A stretch of 64,000 nucleotides of DNA from Aquatica leii (taxonomy: Eukaryota > Arthropoda > Insecta > Coleoptera > Lampyridae). Shown here piece by piece: positions 36,140 to 48,119 of this stretch. Position 1 is the first letter of the stretch; every line of letters starts with the position of its first letter. The stretch covers positions 55,452,093 through 55,516,092 of the forward strand of contig CM069437.1 of NCBI GenBank assembly GCA_035610365.1. Direction: 5' to 3'. The position numbers were made by a program, and so were the translations under genes. The notes below the pieces were generated by a model. The model saw only the letters and a program-made list of their open reading frames with translations. It did no database searches and was not told where the DNA came from.

Positions 36140-38458
36140 GTCAGTCTTTGCATATATCACACTTATATTCTTTCCTTACAACGTCTTCATAATGAAACTC
36201 GGTGAATTCAGTACACCTTAAGTGGTACCATTTTGGGCTGTGGTCACAACCAATATTTTTTTCAGAATCCTCTTCTGTTTCACTGCATAAATCATCTTCA
36301 CAAAGAAAACATTTAATCCTCTCCTTTTCTTTAACATCGTAATGGTTATTCTCTGTTACTACTTTGTTATTTTTCTTATTACTGGCAGTGCTCACTCTTT
36401 TACGTTTTGTTGTTTTTTGCACAGTATCATGCTGCAGTTCTCTCAGTTCTTTTCTCTTCCGCACATTTTCTAGTTTTTTTTTCTTTTCCTCGTCCTTTCT
36501 CTTGTAGTAATTTCTCTACTCTTTACAAGAAATGCACTAGGCAATTTCTCCTTCTTTTTGCAATTTTCTCCTTGATCATCTGGAGTTAGAAAAGTAAAAT
36601 ATCGTGTAAATAGAGTAGTAGAAGATGAATGAGATTATTGCCACCCCATCTAGAGATTCTTGGGACATTTTATCAAGCGTTTGATGGACTACAACATTAT
36701 TAAAAGTTTGTGGTGGTGTGTGGTCATTGGGAATTTTGTCTTAAGGGATATTCTCTGTTACATTATGACGTTCAGATAAAGATTCATTTAATGGTAGATC
36801 TGAAGAATCTTGGGGTATTTCCACTGCTGAGATTTGTTGTATTATGTTGAACGTGGCCAGAATCGGTTGAGTTAAACAAGACTATACGTAATATATTGAC
36901 ATCGTCCATTGCAACTGTTGAACCGACGGCGACGTCAGCTACATTAACGTCGTCAATTTTATTATTTGTGTCATCCAAATTTATGGAGATACTGACGTTT
37001 TCAGGAGAAAGATTGCCATCCAAATTCATGTTTGTGATGCAACCATTTTTAAGGTATTTTATCTCGTCAATCATTAGTGGAACATTTATCCCATAACTAT
37101 ATAGGCGATCCTCTATCGCCTTAACCACTTTTTCGGCCGATCTAAAATCTTGGCTTGAAAAAGCTGTGTCACTTGACAAAGCTCATATATCTTTTTTGTG
37201 TTATTTTTGTTCCTTTTCTAACATGTTTTTAACACATTTTGTATAATCTACGTTGTTGGGATTTACTGGAAAAAGGCCGCATTTTCAAAATCCGTTTTTA
37301 ATGCATTCGACTAAATTTGTTGGGTCTAAATATTCTTGAAATACCGAGCAAAAATTTTATTGACAATAGCATTGGCATTTTCAGACTTGCTTTGCTATTT
37401 TCGGACAGTATTTCTCCATTCTTGCTTTAATGGTTTGAAAACGCTCACATATGCCAGTTGAAGAACGTGAGTGGTGTTTGGAGGTAGGGCGTATAGTATT
37501 ATGCCGTTTTATTCACAGAATTGACTCAGTGGTAATGTCATATGGCTCTTATGTCCATCTATAAACAATATGACCGGCTTTTGAATTTGATTTTTAATTC
37601 AACCATTTATTAAAATCGTTACACACGTACTCATAGAAAACATCACTTCGCATCCAGCCAGAATCAGATTTGGCAAAAAATCAGTTTTTATGCATGCTTT
37701 GAACCAATGCCTTTGGAGGCTTAACATATGGAAAGATAACTAAAGGTTTCCACTAGCATTGAAAACTATAAGTACAGTTAGATTTTCCTTATCGTTCCCA
37801 GTCTTTACTTGGTATAGATTTTTCCATCCACGTGGCACAAATACTTTGCCTGTTTTAGGGCACAAGCTAAAGCCTGATTCGTCGAGATTGAAAATTCTGC
37901 TAAAATATTCCAAGATGTCGTTGCAATTATTCTTGTCCAAAAATTCATTAAGGTCTCTAAACCATAATCGGATGAACTTCTTAGTTGTTATTGGCCTTGA
38001 TTTGTTAATGCCTTCGGCTTTTTGCACAGAAATTTCTGGGTGACGTTTTAAAAAATTCTTGTACCATCTGATACCTGGTTTGTAGTTCACAAATTGATCA
38101 AGTTTCCTAGTTTCTCGGGCAATTTTTGTTACCGTTTCAATTAAATCTTCTTTTTTAATGGGAAACCCACATTTGGCGATTTTTATTTGCAATCGGCAAT
38201 GCTTTGTTCTCCCTCTATTGTCATTATAGACTGAGGACCTGTTTTCTTTAGAGTATCACCAGTTCTACCATGGAGCCTATCTTGAAGTGTAGCTCTTGGT
38301 ACTCTAAATTTTCGACTGGCCTGCCTAGTCTACACTTGGTTAGATCTTATACACTGAAGTGCCTCTTTCAGTGATTCCTAGGAATATGTAAAGAGTTTTT
38401 TCTGTTGATAGCGGTTAATTTCTTTCTAATTTCCTTCCACTTGACATCTGGAAATTTC
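36140..38458 (-). mobile_element. pogo/Tigger-like transposase relic with C-terminal PHD-like zinc finger
   Basis: Minus strand. An N-terminal start MKFPDVKWKEIRKK lies at about 38458. A helix-turn-helix piece follows (RKFRVPRATLQDRLHGRTGD, about 38250-38310), then a CENP-B-type second HTH (KPGIRWYKNFLKRHPEISVQ). The DDE domain has its first Asp in FNLDESGFSL (about 37860-37890). The second lies in LFIDGHKSHM (about 37540-37570). The third should follow LPPNTTHVLQLA, but the codon there reads Tyr (AYVSVFKPLK, about 37420-37450), so a catalytic residue is lost. A Ser/Asp-rich linker (36784-37179) leads to a Cys/His zinc finger CFLCEDDLC...GCDHSPKWYHLRC...CDIC (36141-36310). Several stops and shifts. 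Confidence 0.85.
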
Positions 38459-38529
38459 ATAAATAAAAAAATATTTTAAATTATTACCTACTTAACTGCA
38501 GTTGCGAGTAATGTGAATTATTGTAATAA

Positions 38530-38755
38530 GTGGCCGAAAAAGACCCAGTTCTCGGCCGCCTTGATCATCTTTGAAATTATGCTATTAATATTTTAGTACT
38601 TTCTGTATTATAACAACCGAAAACTGGTTTACTTCTAACCCAAATAGTCAAACAAGGATAAAATATTCAAATGCATTAAAACCCGTTCTCGGTCGGAGCG
38701 GCCGAGAACTGACCTATGCGTTTTTTAGTGAACCAGTTTGCCGGCCACCTTTATT
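38530..38755. repeat. Right GGCCG cluster of the pogo-like element
   Basis: AGTGGCCGAAAAAG, TTCTCGGCCGCC, CTCGGTCGGAGCGGCCGAGA and TTGCCGGCCACC fall within 225 bp just upstream of the transposase start. Together with the left cluster they look like repeated protein-binding sites near both transposon ends. Confidence 0.6.
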
Positions 38756-39029
38756 TTCTTGAAAAAAAGTGATATTTAACGTGTCTAGGATTAAAATATA
38801 GTATTTCAGCTATAATACCTGCGCAAAATGTGACTGAGCATGCAATCAAATGAGAATTTGATAAAATACTTATTATATCTCACAGTTAGCACCACTACAC
38901 AAAACAGACGCGTTTAACTTCACATCCACAAAACAAACTGGTGATCAATTTAGATATTTTTATTTAGTTCTGTTCTTTGCCACACGCTTTCGAAACATTT
39001 ATCATATAATCCGATTCACACCAAATTTG

Positions 39030-39865
39030 ACTAGTGGTTTGTTTGTTACTAGCCAACCAATTCCTGCTTATAAGGTATCTGTTAATTAAAGAACTTAATT
39101 TAGAATTTGAAGCTATTGTTGATACGGGTTCACCAGTTTTGCTTATACGTTTAGAAAATGTTCAGCATTATGATATGATTAGGTCATATTTGTGTAATAA
39201 TTTAGAGGGAATCAATGGCTCAAAGCTTAATGTGTTGGGATATGTTGATCAAGTGTTTCGCTTAACTAATTTCAATGTAGAAATTAGTTAAAATTTTATA
39301 TTGTACCGTTACAAACTATGCTATATAAATGTTTATTATACCTAATATCAAATGGAAATCTCAATGTGACCTTTGGTGATACTATTTAATTGAACCGAAA
39401 GTAAAAGAAAATCCTGATTTTTTAGATAATGAGGTTTTGTTAATTAACGCTGTTTGGGAAGGTCCAGTTTTGGATATTAATGTTATACCTCTTTGTCAAA
39501 TGTAGAAAAGTCACAAACCTACAATGTAATTAAAGATAGTTACTTAAAGTGTGATTTCACGGTCAAGCCAGAATTAAATTTTTAAATAAGTATTAAACTA
39601 AAACCAGATAGTAAACCATTCTCTTCCAAACCACGTAGACATTCAAGTAATGAAAAAATGAAATTAATAGAACTGTTGCTGAACTGTTAGAAAAAGTGTT
39701 TATTAAGGAAAGTACGTTAGTATATTGTTCAAGTGTGGTATTAGTTAGTAAAAAGAATGTAGAAGCAGAATGTGTATAGATTTCAGGTAGTTAAATAAGC
39801 AAGTCTGTCGTGAAAATTTGCCTTTGCCGGTAAAAGAAGAGCAAATAACATCTACATCAACACGA
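39030..39865 (+). mobile_element. Ty3/gypsy fragment 2 (protease to RT start)
   Basis: An aspartic-protease segment reads LEFEAIVDTGSPVLLIRLEN (39091-39155) with the active-site DTGS, then GINGSKLNVLG (about 39208-39240). Downstream, in changing frames, are KLKPDSKPFSSKPRRHSSNE (about 39600-39655), a KKNVEAECV-type remnant of the NG..RMC segment, and NLPLPVKEEQIT (39810-39850), the usual lead-in to gypsy RT. The sequence then breaks off, so the RT core is absent. Frameshifts and stops are frequent. Confidence 0.72.
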
Positions 39866-40222
39866 GTATACAAAGAAATTTTAGTCAGATCGCACTTTTC
39901 AATATTAAGTTGCATACGTAACAATTTCCGTTTTTCATCAATTTTATTATTTGTCGGACTTATCTTACGTGTTAAAAGCAGTCGAATTCATCGGACACTA
40001 AACAATTAACTTTAACCATTTTACTAATATCTCCTATACACTGCAACTTAATTTTAGTTGTTTAAACGCACTTATAACGGTTGTGTTAATTAAAAAAAAA
40101 GCATTTTAATACTTAATCTAATTAATATAACTTATATCTTAACAAAAGAAACGACCTGCCAAAATTGTTCTATGCCAATGTTTAATATTAAATCAAATGT
40201 AATAATTACTTAAATTTGCCGG

Positions 40223-40240
40223 GCCCCACGTTGAGCGCCA
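40223..40240 (-). other. Primer binding site-like sequence for tRNA-Lys
   Basis: The plus strand reads GCCCCACGTTGAGCGCCA, the 3' end of insect tRNA-Lys(CUU) including CCA with one mismatch (GGG to GAG). On the minus strand it is a gypsy-type primer binding site (TGGCGC...). An LTR should therefore lie at higher coordinates (from about 40243), but its outer limit is not found and no minus-strand gag follows. It is opposite in orientation to the gypsy fragment at 39 kb. Confidence 0.55.
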
Positions 40241-40242
40241 TT

Positions 40243-42115
40243 TTTGTGTACCGTCCTTAGCCGAAACAATACCGGCTACTAAAAATAATTAAACGGGTAA
40301 CACAACTCCGGCTAGTATTTTTTTTAAGTCGTAGGTAAGGGCTATCTAAGTATAAAAAAAAACAAACGACTATTGCTTGTGCTTTACTTTACTATTAAGA
40401 GAAAAACAAAGAAATTTCAGCGCCAGCTGCCTTTAATGACAGCACTTAAAATATGTAACATTTTTTGTACAATAGAAAACCTCCAAAATCTGGACGCGTT
40501 GTAACGTCCCGTTAAGAGTTCATTACATTTAAAATGCTATTTTGCATTCCCATACTAATTTGCATTTAAATTTATTCAGTTTGGCAACGTTGCGTCGCAC
40601 TTCGAATCGACCGAGCAATCGATTTTTGTTCGTACTTCCGGATGAGCCATCTTTAGGCTTGCACGTAGTAGTGTTGCAAGGAATTAATTATGGCGTAAAA
40701 ACGCATACAAATTAATTTTTATTCTTTTCAACTAATTGCTGGTAAGTTTATCTTTATTCCGAAATAATTTTCTATCGAATTCAACATTTTTGGTGATTTC
40801 ACAATGTGACGCAATGCATTTAGACAAAAGAATTTATTTTCAAGGCCGTTGTATGTAAATTTACTGAACTTCTCCGCTATTGCACAATTCCTTTATTGGA
40901 TTTTTTTCTTCATTGGATTTATATCTTTTGCTTTTATGCCTGCTGTGTTTTGCTTTTCAATCTACATTTGTTTGATTCGTTATTTTGTTCTGGAAGAAGC
41001 TTATCATTTGAACAAAGAATGTGCTATAAATAAAAGATATCAAATAACAATATATTATATTGGTGAGTCAACTGAAATTTATGCTACTACTTATTACATT
41101 TTAAATTCAAATTAATTAAGTTGTGTTATCAAAAACTTTTCGGAATACATACTCCGTAACAAATTAAACGTTTATTACTTTTGAATTTGATATCGATTAA
41201 TTTTTTTAAATTTTGTTTATCACCAATTTAAAGGTGATTGGCGCCCAAATATTGTTTTAATCCAAATATTGTTTTAATACAATTAATGTTCATTTTTTAA
41301 TGTAAATAGTTAGTGCAATATGTTATAATTGCAAATAAATTAAAGGAATTCACGCCTGTGTATTTTACTTTCATTCAAGCTCACACCCAGAGGTCTGTGT
41401 TCCGATTGCTGCCGTGGTTAAAATAATTTTTGCTTTTGATAAATATATATTTATATTTTGCACGATTGTTTTTATTGTGTGTTTTTGTATTTGGTTACGC
41501 CATGGTACAATAAAAGAAATAATTAGATAAGTTACAACTAAATAAGCAGTAAATTTGTGTTTCTTACGGATGTTATCACACAGGTGGTCTCGCTGATAAA
41601 GATTTCAATACTAATTTTCGTTCTACTTATTAGTTACCATTGGTATCTGGATACCGCTTCGGCAGGTCACCATAATTATAAAGTTTTTTTTAATAAGCCA
41701 ATATTTCGGTCCGGTGCTAATTGCCTAATAAAATTATTAATATTATCATTTTCTTTGTTTTAAAACATGAATTAACCTTACCGTTTTAAGTGCGGCGTTT
41801 TTATTAAATCAAATTTTAATAAGTATAATTAATTTTCAATGTTTTACCATAAAAATTGACACAAATGTATAATAATTTATAATACGTTGGTTCTTAGCGA
41901 AGCAAAGATAGCAAGTGTCCGCGAATATGCATGTCCGGAACGAGATACCACGACGGTACAATCTTGACATCTAACCTGTGTATTGAAATATATAAACTTA
42001 CTTTAAAATTAAAACTAAAATTTCTGAAAAATTGAATTAAATTAATAACATTACACTTGAATTGTTACACGGTATAGTGTAGGTATAATATATCTAGACC
42101 ACTATCTTGTGACAC
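40243..42115. other. Probable decayed LTR region and unassigned sequence
   Basis: The beginning is expected to be LTR because of the adjacent primer binding site. An 88-codon frame at 40849-41115 (+) starts with a hydrophobic segment but has no recognised domain or support. Around 40632-40668 the minus strand reads GCCTAAAGATGGCTCATCCG, related to the motif in the arms of the 34.6-35.4 kb inverted repeat. Confidence 0.3.
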
Positions 42116-42119
42116 CCCT

Positions 42120-42430
42120 CCATTGATTTTTTTCAATTTAGAATAAGTATTTTCTTGTCTTATTCTGAAGTACATTTCTGACAAGTAAGATTTAAAAATT
42201 TATAAATTTTGACGAGGTAACATATGCATAACTTGTAAAACCAACTCTTGTGCCATACTTTATCCAAACCTGTGCTACATCTAAAAAAACACTAACGCAG
42301 ACTTTCTTTTCTTCAAGTGATTTTTCGATGATGTTTGTGATCTTGTGCACTTGATCTATGGTTGAATGTCTTTTCCTAAAGCCAAATTACTGATGAGGAA
42401 TGAGATCCTTCTCAAAGTAAAGTAATAAAA
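42120..42430 (-). mobile_element. jockey-clade RT fragment
   Basis: The minus strand reads FGFRKRHSTIDQVHKITNII followed by EKSLEEKKVCVSVFLDVAQV, the conserved QFGFR..HST..Q..RI...I...L..K......FLDV..AFD block of jockey RTs. The catalytic LDV..AFD has become LDVAQVW. The fragment ends within 30 bp of the EcKL-2 polyadenylation signal, so it is inserted almost at the gene's 3' end. Confidence 0.75.
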
Positions 42431-42456
42431 AAATGTTAAATATTGTTAAACAATAT

Positions 42457-42462
42457 TTTATT
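42457..42462 (-). promoter_or_regulatory. Polyadenylation signal of EcKL-2
   Basis: AATAAA on the minus strand lies 38 bp past the stop codon, conserved in position with EcKL-1 and EcKL-3. Confidence 0.65.
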
Positions 42463-42500
42463 TTAATGGAGCTGACCTTTTAAACAAACAGGACACATTT

Positions 42501-43592
42501 TTAATTATCAAATACACCAAAATTATCATAGAAAGGTAACAAAAATTTGACAGCGGTTAAGTAATTACGATTAGTAAAACAATGATGACGAAAACTTCCT
42601 TCCTTGCCATTTTCTATAAAATTAAATATGGAAGCATCATCTCTTTTGTCTGCCGTAAAATAAGGGAGAGCCATACACATTGCTGTAAAACCTATAAATC
42701 TATGTCAAAAAATTTTTTGTCACTATTTATAAACAAACCCATATAAGCTTTATTGCAAAACTCTTCTTTAAAATTTTTCCAATTTAAAACATTAGTCTTG
42801 ATTTTTAAAGTTTTGACATTTTTTAGAAATGCGTTGTAATAATGATGTAAAATATCGTTAACATGATTTTCTTTTACTTCGGGACTTGTGCTCGTAGCTA
42901 TGAAATAATGTAAATCAAAGAACGGGCTGGTAAATACAGAAAATTGAAAATCGATCTGTAAAAATTTAACACAAAGATATAGTTTACATAGTACACATAT
43001 GATGCTTACAAGCAGAACGTCTTTTAAGCTGCCATCTTCATTATACTGAAACATCAAGTTATTACACCAAAAATCACCATGATTTAGAACGTTGAATTTT
43101 GGATCGCGTTGTGTTGACGTATAAAGCTTTTTTTTAATATCCTCATTAATTTTTTTATAGTATTTTTGTAGACCTATTATATTTTAACTAGATTCAAATT
43201 TAATCAATTTTAAACAACTTACTTGGTTCTCTTTTACAAACGTCTAGTGTTTCTTGGAATACAATTGAAAACATGTTTAAAAACGCTTCTGATTTATTGA
43301 CAATTCCGTTATTATATTCATCCATGGTTTTAGGATTCTTAAAACATACAATAAAATTAATTATAATTGTGTAGAAGTTAAACATATAAATTATATACCA
43401 TTTCATACAAGGCCAGTGACGCTGCATGAAAATAAGCAAGTTTTTCAATAGAAAGAAGACAATGTTCCAAATTTAATCCTTCTTGACGGTTTGCAACTTT
43501 ATAATTTAACGTTGATAAATCTTCTAATACAATTACATTTTTTGGTGTTATAGATAAGTAATATGCTTTTGGAGAAACACATTTGTTGTACT
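42501..43592 (-). CDS. EcKL-2 (CHK kinase-like / ecdysteroid-kinase-like), exons 3-7
   Basis: Exons (minus strand): 43399-43592, 43223-43337, 43010-43173, 42739-42955 and 42501-42691, joined by GT/AG introns of 47, 49, 54 and 61 bp. With exons 1-2 at 52584-52944 they make 397 codons without a stop, the usual length for the EcKinase (CHK) family of cytosolic small-molecule kinases. Key features are hinge VLEDL (residues 126-130), YFHAAS, catalytic loop HGDFWCNN (His239, Asp241, Asn246), metal ligand Asp264 in IDFQ, and a C-terminal TSTSPEVKENH...YYNAF helix region. Ecdysteroid 22-kinase activity is known for some members; the substrate here cannot be told from sequence. It is the only copy in the window that is complete and open. 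Confidence 0.9.
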
Positions 43593-44098
43593 CTAAAATT
43601 AAAAAGTACTGTTATACATAAAGATGTAGGTATGCTTTTCTATATAGTTACATAATTTTCTACTGATTAATTCTAATAGTATGTACTACAAACATAAGCA
43701 TTTCAATAAGCGTATGTATACTAAAATTCATACCACGTTCCCTTTTTTTGGTTTGTCCATTTTAATATGCGATTTATTTCTAAACAAAGATGTTACTATT
43801 TTTGTAGTAGATTAAGTTCAATAGATGTTGAGGTTGAGATTATAATTTATTTAGTAAACGTCTGTCTGAAAACAATCAAATAATTGCCACTGTCATAAAT
43901 CCGTGTACATTCATAATTTTTCTATACACAACTTCTAATAAAATTGTACAATTTTGCACTAACATAGATTACTCAGTGCAAAAACGTGTGTTTTCTATAG
44001 GAAACTAAATTAGACTGATTGGATTTTGGTAGCAGTTTGGCAACAGTAACATAATTACTGTGACAACGTGCAAAACAATTATAACATAGTCCCTGGTT

Positions 44099-44660
44099 GT
44101 GTACAAAGTATTAAAAAGACGGAGAACATTTGGTACCTTTGAAAATATTGAACGAGTGAGAGGTGATTTTATAAGAACTCCTAACAAGTCTGCTAATCTA
44201 ATATTTCTAAAGAAATATCCAAAAAAGGCTTCACAGAATCCATTGCACTACACTTTAGCAATGAACATAAAGCAAAGATTTCGTCAAAAAATTGTAAATC
44301 GATATCAAAATACAATTTGCTAATCACCGCCAAAGCAAATGTTTAATTAGATGATCTTGCTAACAAACAGAATTATAGATATTGGAAAGCTGAAAATATT
44401 CAGAAACTGTTTAAAAAAAATTCCCATATTTTAAAAGTCGCTGTTTGGTGTTGTGTGGAATCTATTCGTATCATTAGTTGGCAAGTCGTTCTACAACAAT
44501 TGAAGAGCTATCAAACTGCATTTGAAATAAAATCATTCAAAAGTTAGATATTTTTTCCAGTGCATTTAGAATTGAAAGTTATATTCAAGCATTTAGAAGA
44601 CATGATCTTTAAAAATTAAAACTGTTTTTTATTATTTGAATATCAAAATGAATAATTTAA
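44099..44660 (+). mobile_element. mariner-like transposase relic 2
   Basis: An open frame (44099-44323) contains RRRTFGTFENIERVRGDFIR followed by TPNKSANL, the linker and second HTH of a Tc1/mariner-type transposase. Further on, HILKVAVWCC and VESIRII (about 44435-44480) match the VTVWCG......IIGP block in the catalytic domain. The first and last catalytic residues are not recognisable and the frame is broken. Confidence 0.6.
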
Positions 44661-44929
44661 TATGAGGAACCTTGTAAATACTACTTTCTGTAGAATATAT
44701 GTACTATATATAACCATTTCCTTATTTACCAGTTAAGGTGTTCTTTACATCTAATTTAAACTTTAACTTAAAACTATTTTCTTACAAAAATGTCTAAACT
44801 AATCTTTACATTCTGAACTTATTACTATGCTACTCTTATAATTCTGTTTATAACATCAACACATACTATGACTATCTTTTATATATACAATTTTAGACCA
44901 TCTTTTTTTAATGTGAGACAATCGTTTTG

Positions 44930-47900
44930 CTTCTTCCCATTTGATTTTTCTATTGTTTAGTATTTGTTATTTGTGCAAGTTCGTCGTCCTCCTGTTCTCT
45001 TCCCAATAGCTTTTGCTTCCCATATGTTTTCTACCGGTCTTTTTTCGTTTACTCTACACAAATGTCCAAACCATTTTAACTGTTGTTCTTCAATTTTCTC
45101 TAACATTGACACTACTTTTAGTTCTTCTCTCACTACCTTGTTCTTTATTCTGTCTAATCGTATATTTTTTCATAGCTTGTAATTTACTTTTTAATATTTT
45201 ATTTAGTACTTAACTTTTACTACCAAAGATTAAAATAGGTCTGAATATTGTCTTATAAATAATATTTTTTGTTTTTGTTGTTGAAACTTCTTTTTTCCTA
45301 TAAATGTTTGTTTTAGTGTGTGATACATATTAGCTGCTGGTTGTACCCCTTTGTTTATTTCTGCGTCAATGTTTCCTTGTTCATCTATTATCACTCCTAA
45401 ATACTTAAAAGACTGTACTTGTTCTAACTTTTTTCCTTGGTTTTGTTTTTGTTTATTTTCATATTTCGCTTTGTCAATGCTCTTGCACATGTTTTTAAAT
45501 TTTCTTCCAATTGCTTTTCTCCCGCCGCGCATAGCATCAGATCATCCGCAAAAACACATTCTGATATTCTCACTGCTTTTAATCTCCGATATCCTATATT
45601 CATCTTGTTAACTTGGTTTTTTATTTCTTTTATAATGTCATCCATGACGATAATAAATAGTGTTGGACTCAGTATACCTCCTTGTTTTATTCCATCTCCT
45701 GCTGTGAATTCAGTTGATTGCATTGCCAGTTCGTACATAGTTTTTATTGTTTTTGTAGGTGCTTTGAATTGCTTTTCTCAAACCGTAATCTACTTCTCGC
45801 CGTTTTAAACTTTCCCACAGTATTTTTCTGGGTACTTTATCGACCGCTTTCTCTAAGTCTATAAAGGCCATATATACATCTACGTTCATCGTTCTACTTT
45901 TTTCTATGATTTGTTTTATGGTGAAGATGTGGTCTGTATACTTCTTTCTTAATAAAAGCCACTTTGGTATTCTTCTAGTTGAGGTTCTATTATCCGTCGT
46001 AATCTACTGTCCAGCATTTTTTCATACATTTTTCTGACTGTGCTTAAAAGTGTAATGCCTCGCAATTTCTGTTGTTTCTTTTCTTGTACAAGGGTACCAT
46101 AATTCCCACTTTCCCATCATCTGGTACTTTTCCTTTCCTGGCTTTTTAAAATATTTCTTTTATCATCCTTTTGCCGTACTCTCCTAAGTGTACGATCATT
46201 TCTGGTTTTATTTTATCAAATCCCGCGGATTTTCCTTTTTTTATTGCCTTGATTGTTTGTGTCACTTCTCTCATACTTAAGCCTTCACTCTTTTTGTCTT
46301 CTTGTACCTCTTCTTGCCATGTTGTATTTGTTTCTGTTGTATTCTCTACGTTTAACAATTTCTGAAAGTATTGTCTCTATCTTACCATTATGTCGTTGTC
46401 GTTTTTCAGCACTTCTCCGTTGTCATTTTTAATGTATTTTGTTGTATTGTTCTTTGTTTTTCTCAAGTTTTTCAGAACTAGTTTTTGGTTTGTTTTACTG
46501 TCTTCTTCCATTTTATTTTTAAAGTCGCTCTACGTTTTTCTTTTTGCGTCGATGACCATATTTTTGACTTTTTTTCTTTTATTTTGGTATTTTGCGTAAT
46601 TTTCTTGCCTCTTTTTCTGCAAATATTTTTTCCATTTCCGTTTTTTTATTTTGAGTTGCGTTTTAATCTCTTCGTTCCACCATCTTGTTTGATTGTTTTC
46701 GTGTGTTGTAAAAGCTATTCCGCATGTTTGTCTTGCAACACATAAAACAGCTTCTTTAAAACTTTGCCATAGCAGGTCTACTGTTTTTGTTTTCCACTCA
46801 TTTTTTGTCTGCATTATTATCTTTTCGGTTTTTTCTTAGTATTCTTTTGCAGTTTGATTGTTTGCTAATTTGTATGTATTTTATTACTTCGTTTCTTTCT
46901 GTTTTGCTTAAGTTTAATTTCTGTTTTTCTTGTTTTCCTATTTTTATTTTAGCTACTAATAAGTAGTGGTCGCTGTTAATTTCTGGGCTTCATTTACCTT
47001 TTACGTCCGTCACTTCTTTCTTGAAACATGTATTAGTTAGTACATAATCTATAACTGATTTTTCTTTTCTACTTTCTACTACTCTTGTAAACGTGTGAAT
47101 ATCTTTATGCTTAAAAAACGAGTTCATCATCAGCAAATCGTTTTGAGTACAAAATTCGATTAATCTATTGCCATTATTATTTCTATGTTTTTCGCCGTAT
47201 GTTCCTATAACACTGCTGTTTTTCTTTTTACCAACTCTGCAATTCAAGTCTCCTAATAGTAAGATCTTATTGCTGATTTTATCTACCACACCTGTTAGTT
47301 CTTTCCAAAATGCATCTTTTTTCTCCACTGTTTCATCTTAGTTCGGTCCATATGCTTGTATAATGTTTTTTTATTTTGATTTTGCATTATAATTTTTAAT
47401 ATTCTCGGCGAGATGTGATTCCATTTGTGTATGCTTCCTACCTATTTATTTTTTATTATGCACCCCACCATTTCTTTTGCTCTTGATTCTAAACTTACCC
47501 CGCTGTATATTAATACATGACCTTTTTGAGGTGTTATTTCTCCATAACCCTTTTTTTAGATTCGCTTATTGCTAAAATATCCAGATTTGATTCTTTGAAT
47601 GCTTGTATGAACTCTTCTTCTTTTCCCAACAGACCTCTTACGTTCCATGTTGCCACCCTTAAAAGCCTACTTTCTGTTTTGTTTTATTTTTTTTATGTTT
47701 ATTTTATTTTGCCAATCATTCATGTCAAACTTAATTTTCCTATTTTTATTTTTATGTATAATTGATGTATTTGTGCTCTTTTTGCGTTCTTTGTCTTTAC
47801 TTATTTCTCCATTTTCCATATAGTTCTCTAGTTGTACCTTGCCTTGATCTTTTTCTTTTGATTTGGTTATGTGTCTTTTTTTAGTTTTGCTTTTTGTAGT

Positions 47901-48110
47901 TCCTGTACTAACTCTTCTCTCTTCCTATTAATTCCTCCTCCGCTTAGGTTAGACGAATTCTCAGTTTTTTCTTTATTTTGTTTTATTATTTTTTCGTTTT
48001 TTTCTTATCGTGTCCATTTTGTTAGCTATTTTTGTCGTTGCATTTTCATTTGTCATATTTTTTGCTAGTGTTTTGAAAGTTTTTTTTTTCATTCCATATG
48101 CATTTCACAC
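44930..48110 (-). mobile_element. RTE-like non-LTR retrotransposon relic (endonuclease and RT)
   Basis: Minus strand. The APE endonuclease begins RVATWNVRGLLGKEEEFI (about 47610-47665), then LDILAISESKKKGYG and LIYSGVSLESRA. LLLGDLNCRVGKKKNSSVIG (about 47205-47265) and SVIDYVLTN (about 47030-47060) complete it, giving the catalytic GDLN and IDY motifs. The linker has CGIAFTTHENNQTRWWNEEI (46660-46725) and KKGKSAGFDKIKPEM. The RT shows YTDHIFTIKQIIEKS, MAFIDLEKAVDKVPRKIL (about 45815-45870), KQGGILSPTLFIIVM (45650-45695), catalytic CVFADDLMLCA (about 45525-45560) and FKYLGVIID. Shifts and stops occur throughout, but domain order is complete. Confidence 0.87.
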
Positions 48111-48119
48111 CATTTATTT

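Noticed and set aside
40223..40240. Possible tRNA-Lys gene 3' end
   Set aside because: The rest of a tRNA cloverleaf is absent; better read as a retroelement primer binding site.
40849..41115. 88-codon frame with a hydrophobic start as a secreted or membrane protein gene
   Set aside because: No domain, no splice partners, no conservation visible, and it lies in a probable LTR-derived region.
44005..44187. Upstream exon of EcKL-2 in the minus strand near 44.0-44.2 kb
   Set aside because: The region matches the intron beside EcKL-3 only up to about 44030, has no N-lobe motifs, and the true N-lobe exons with matching phase are at 52584-52944.
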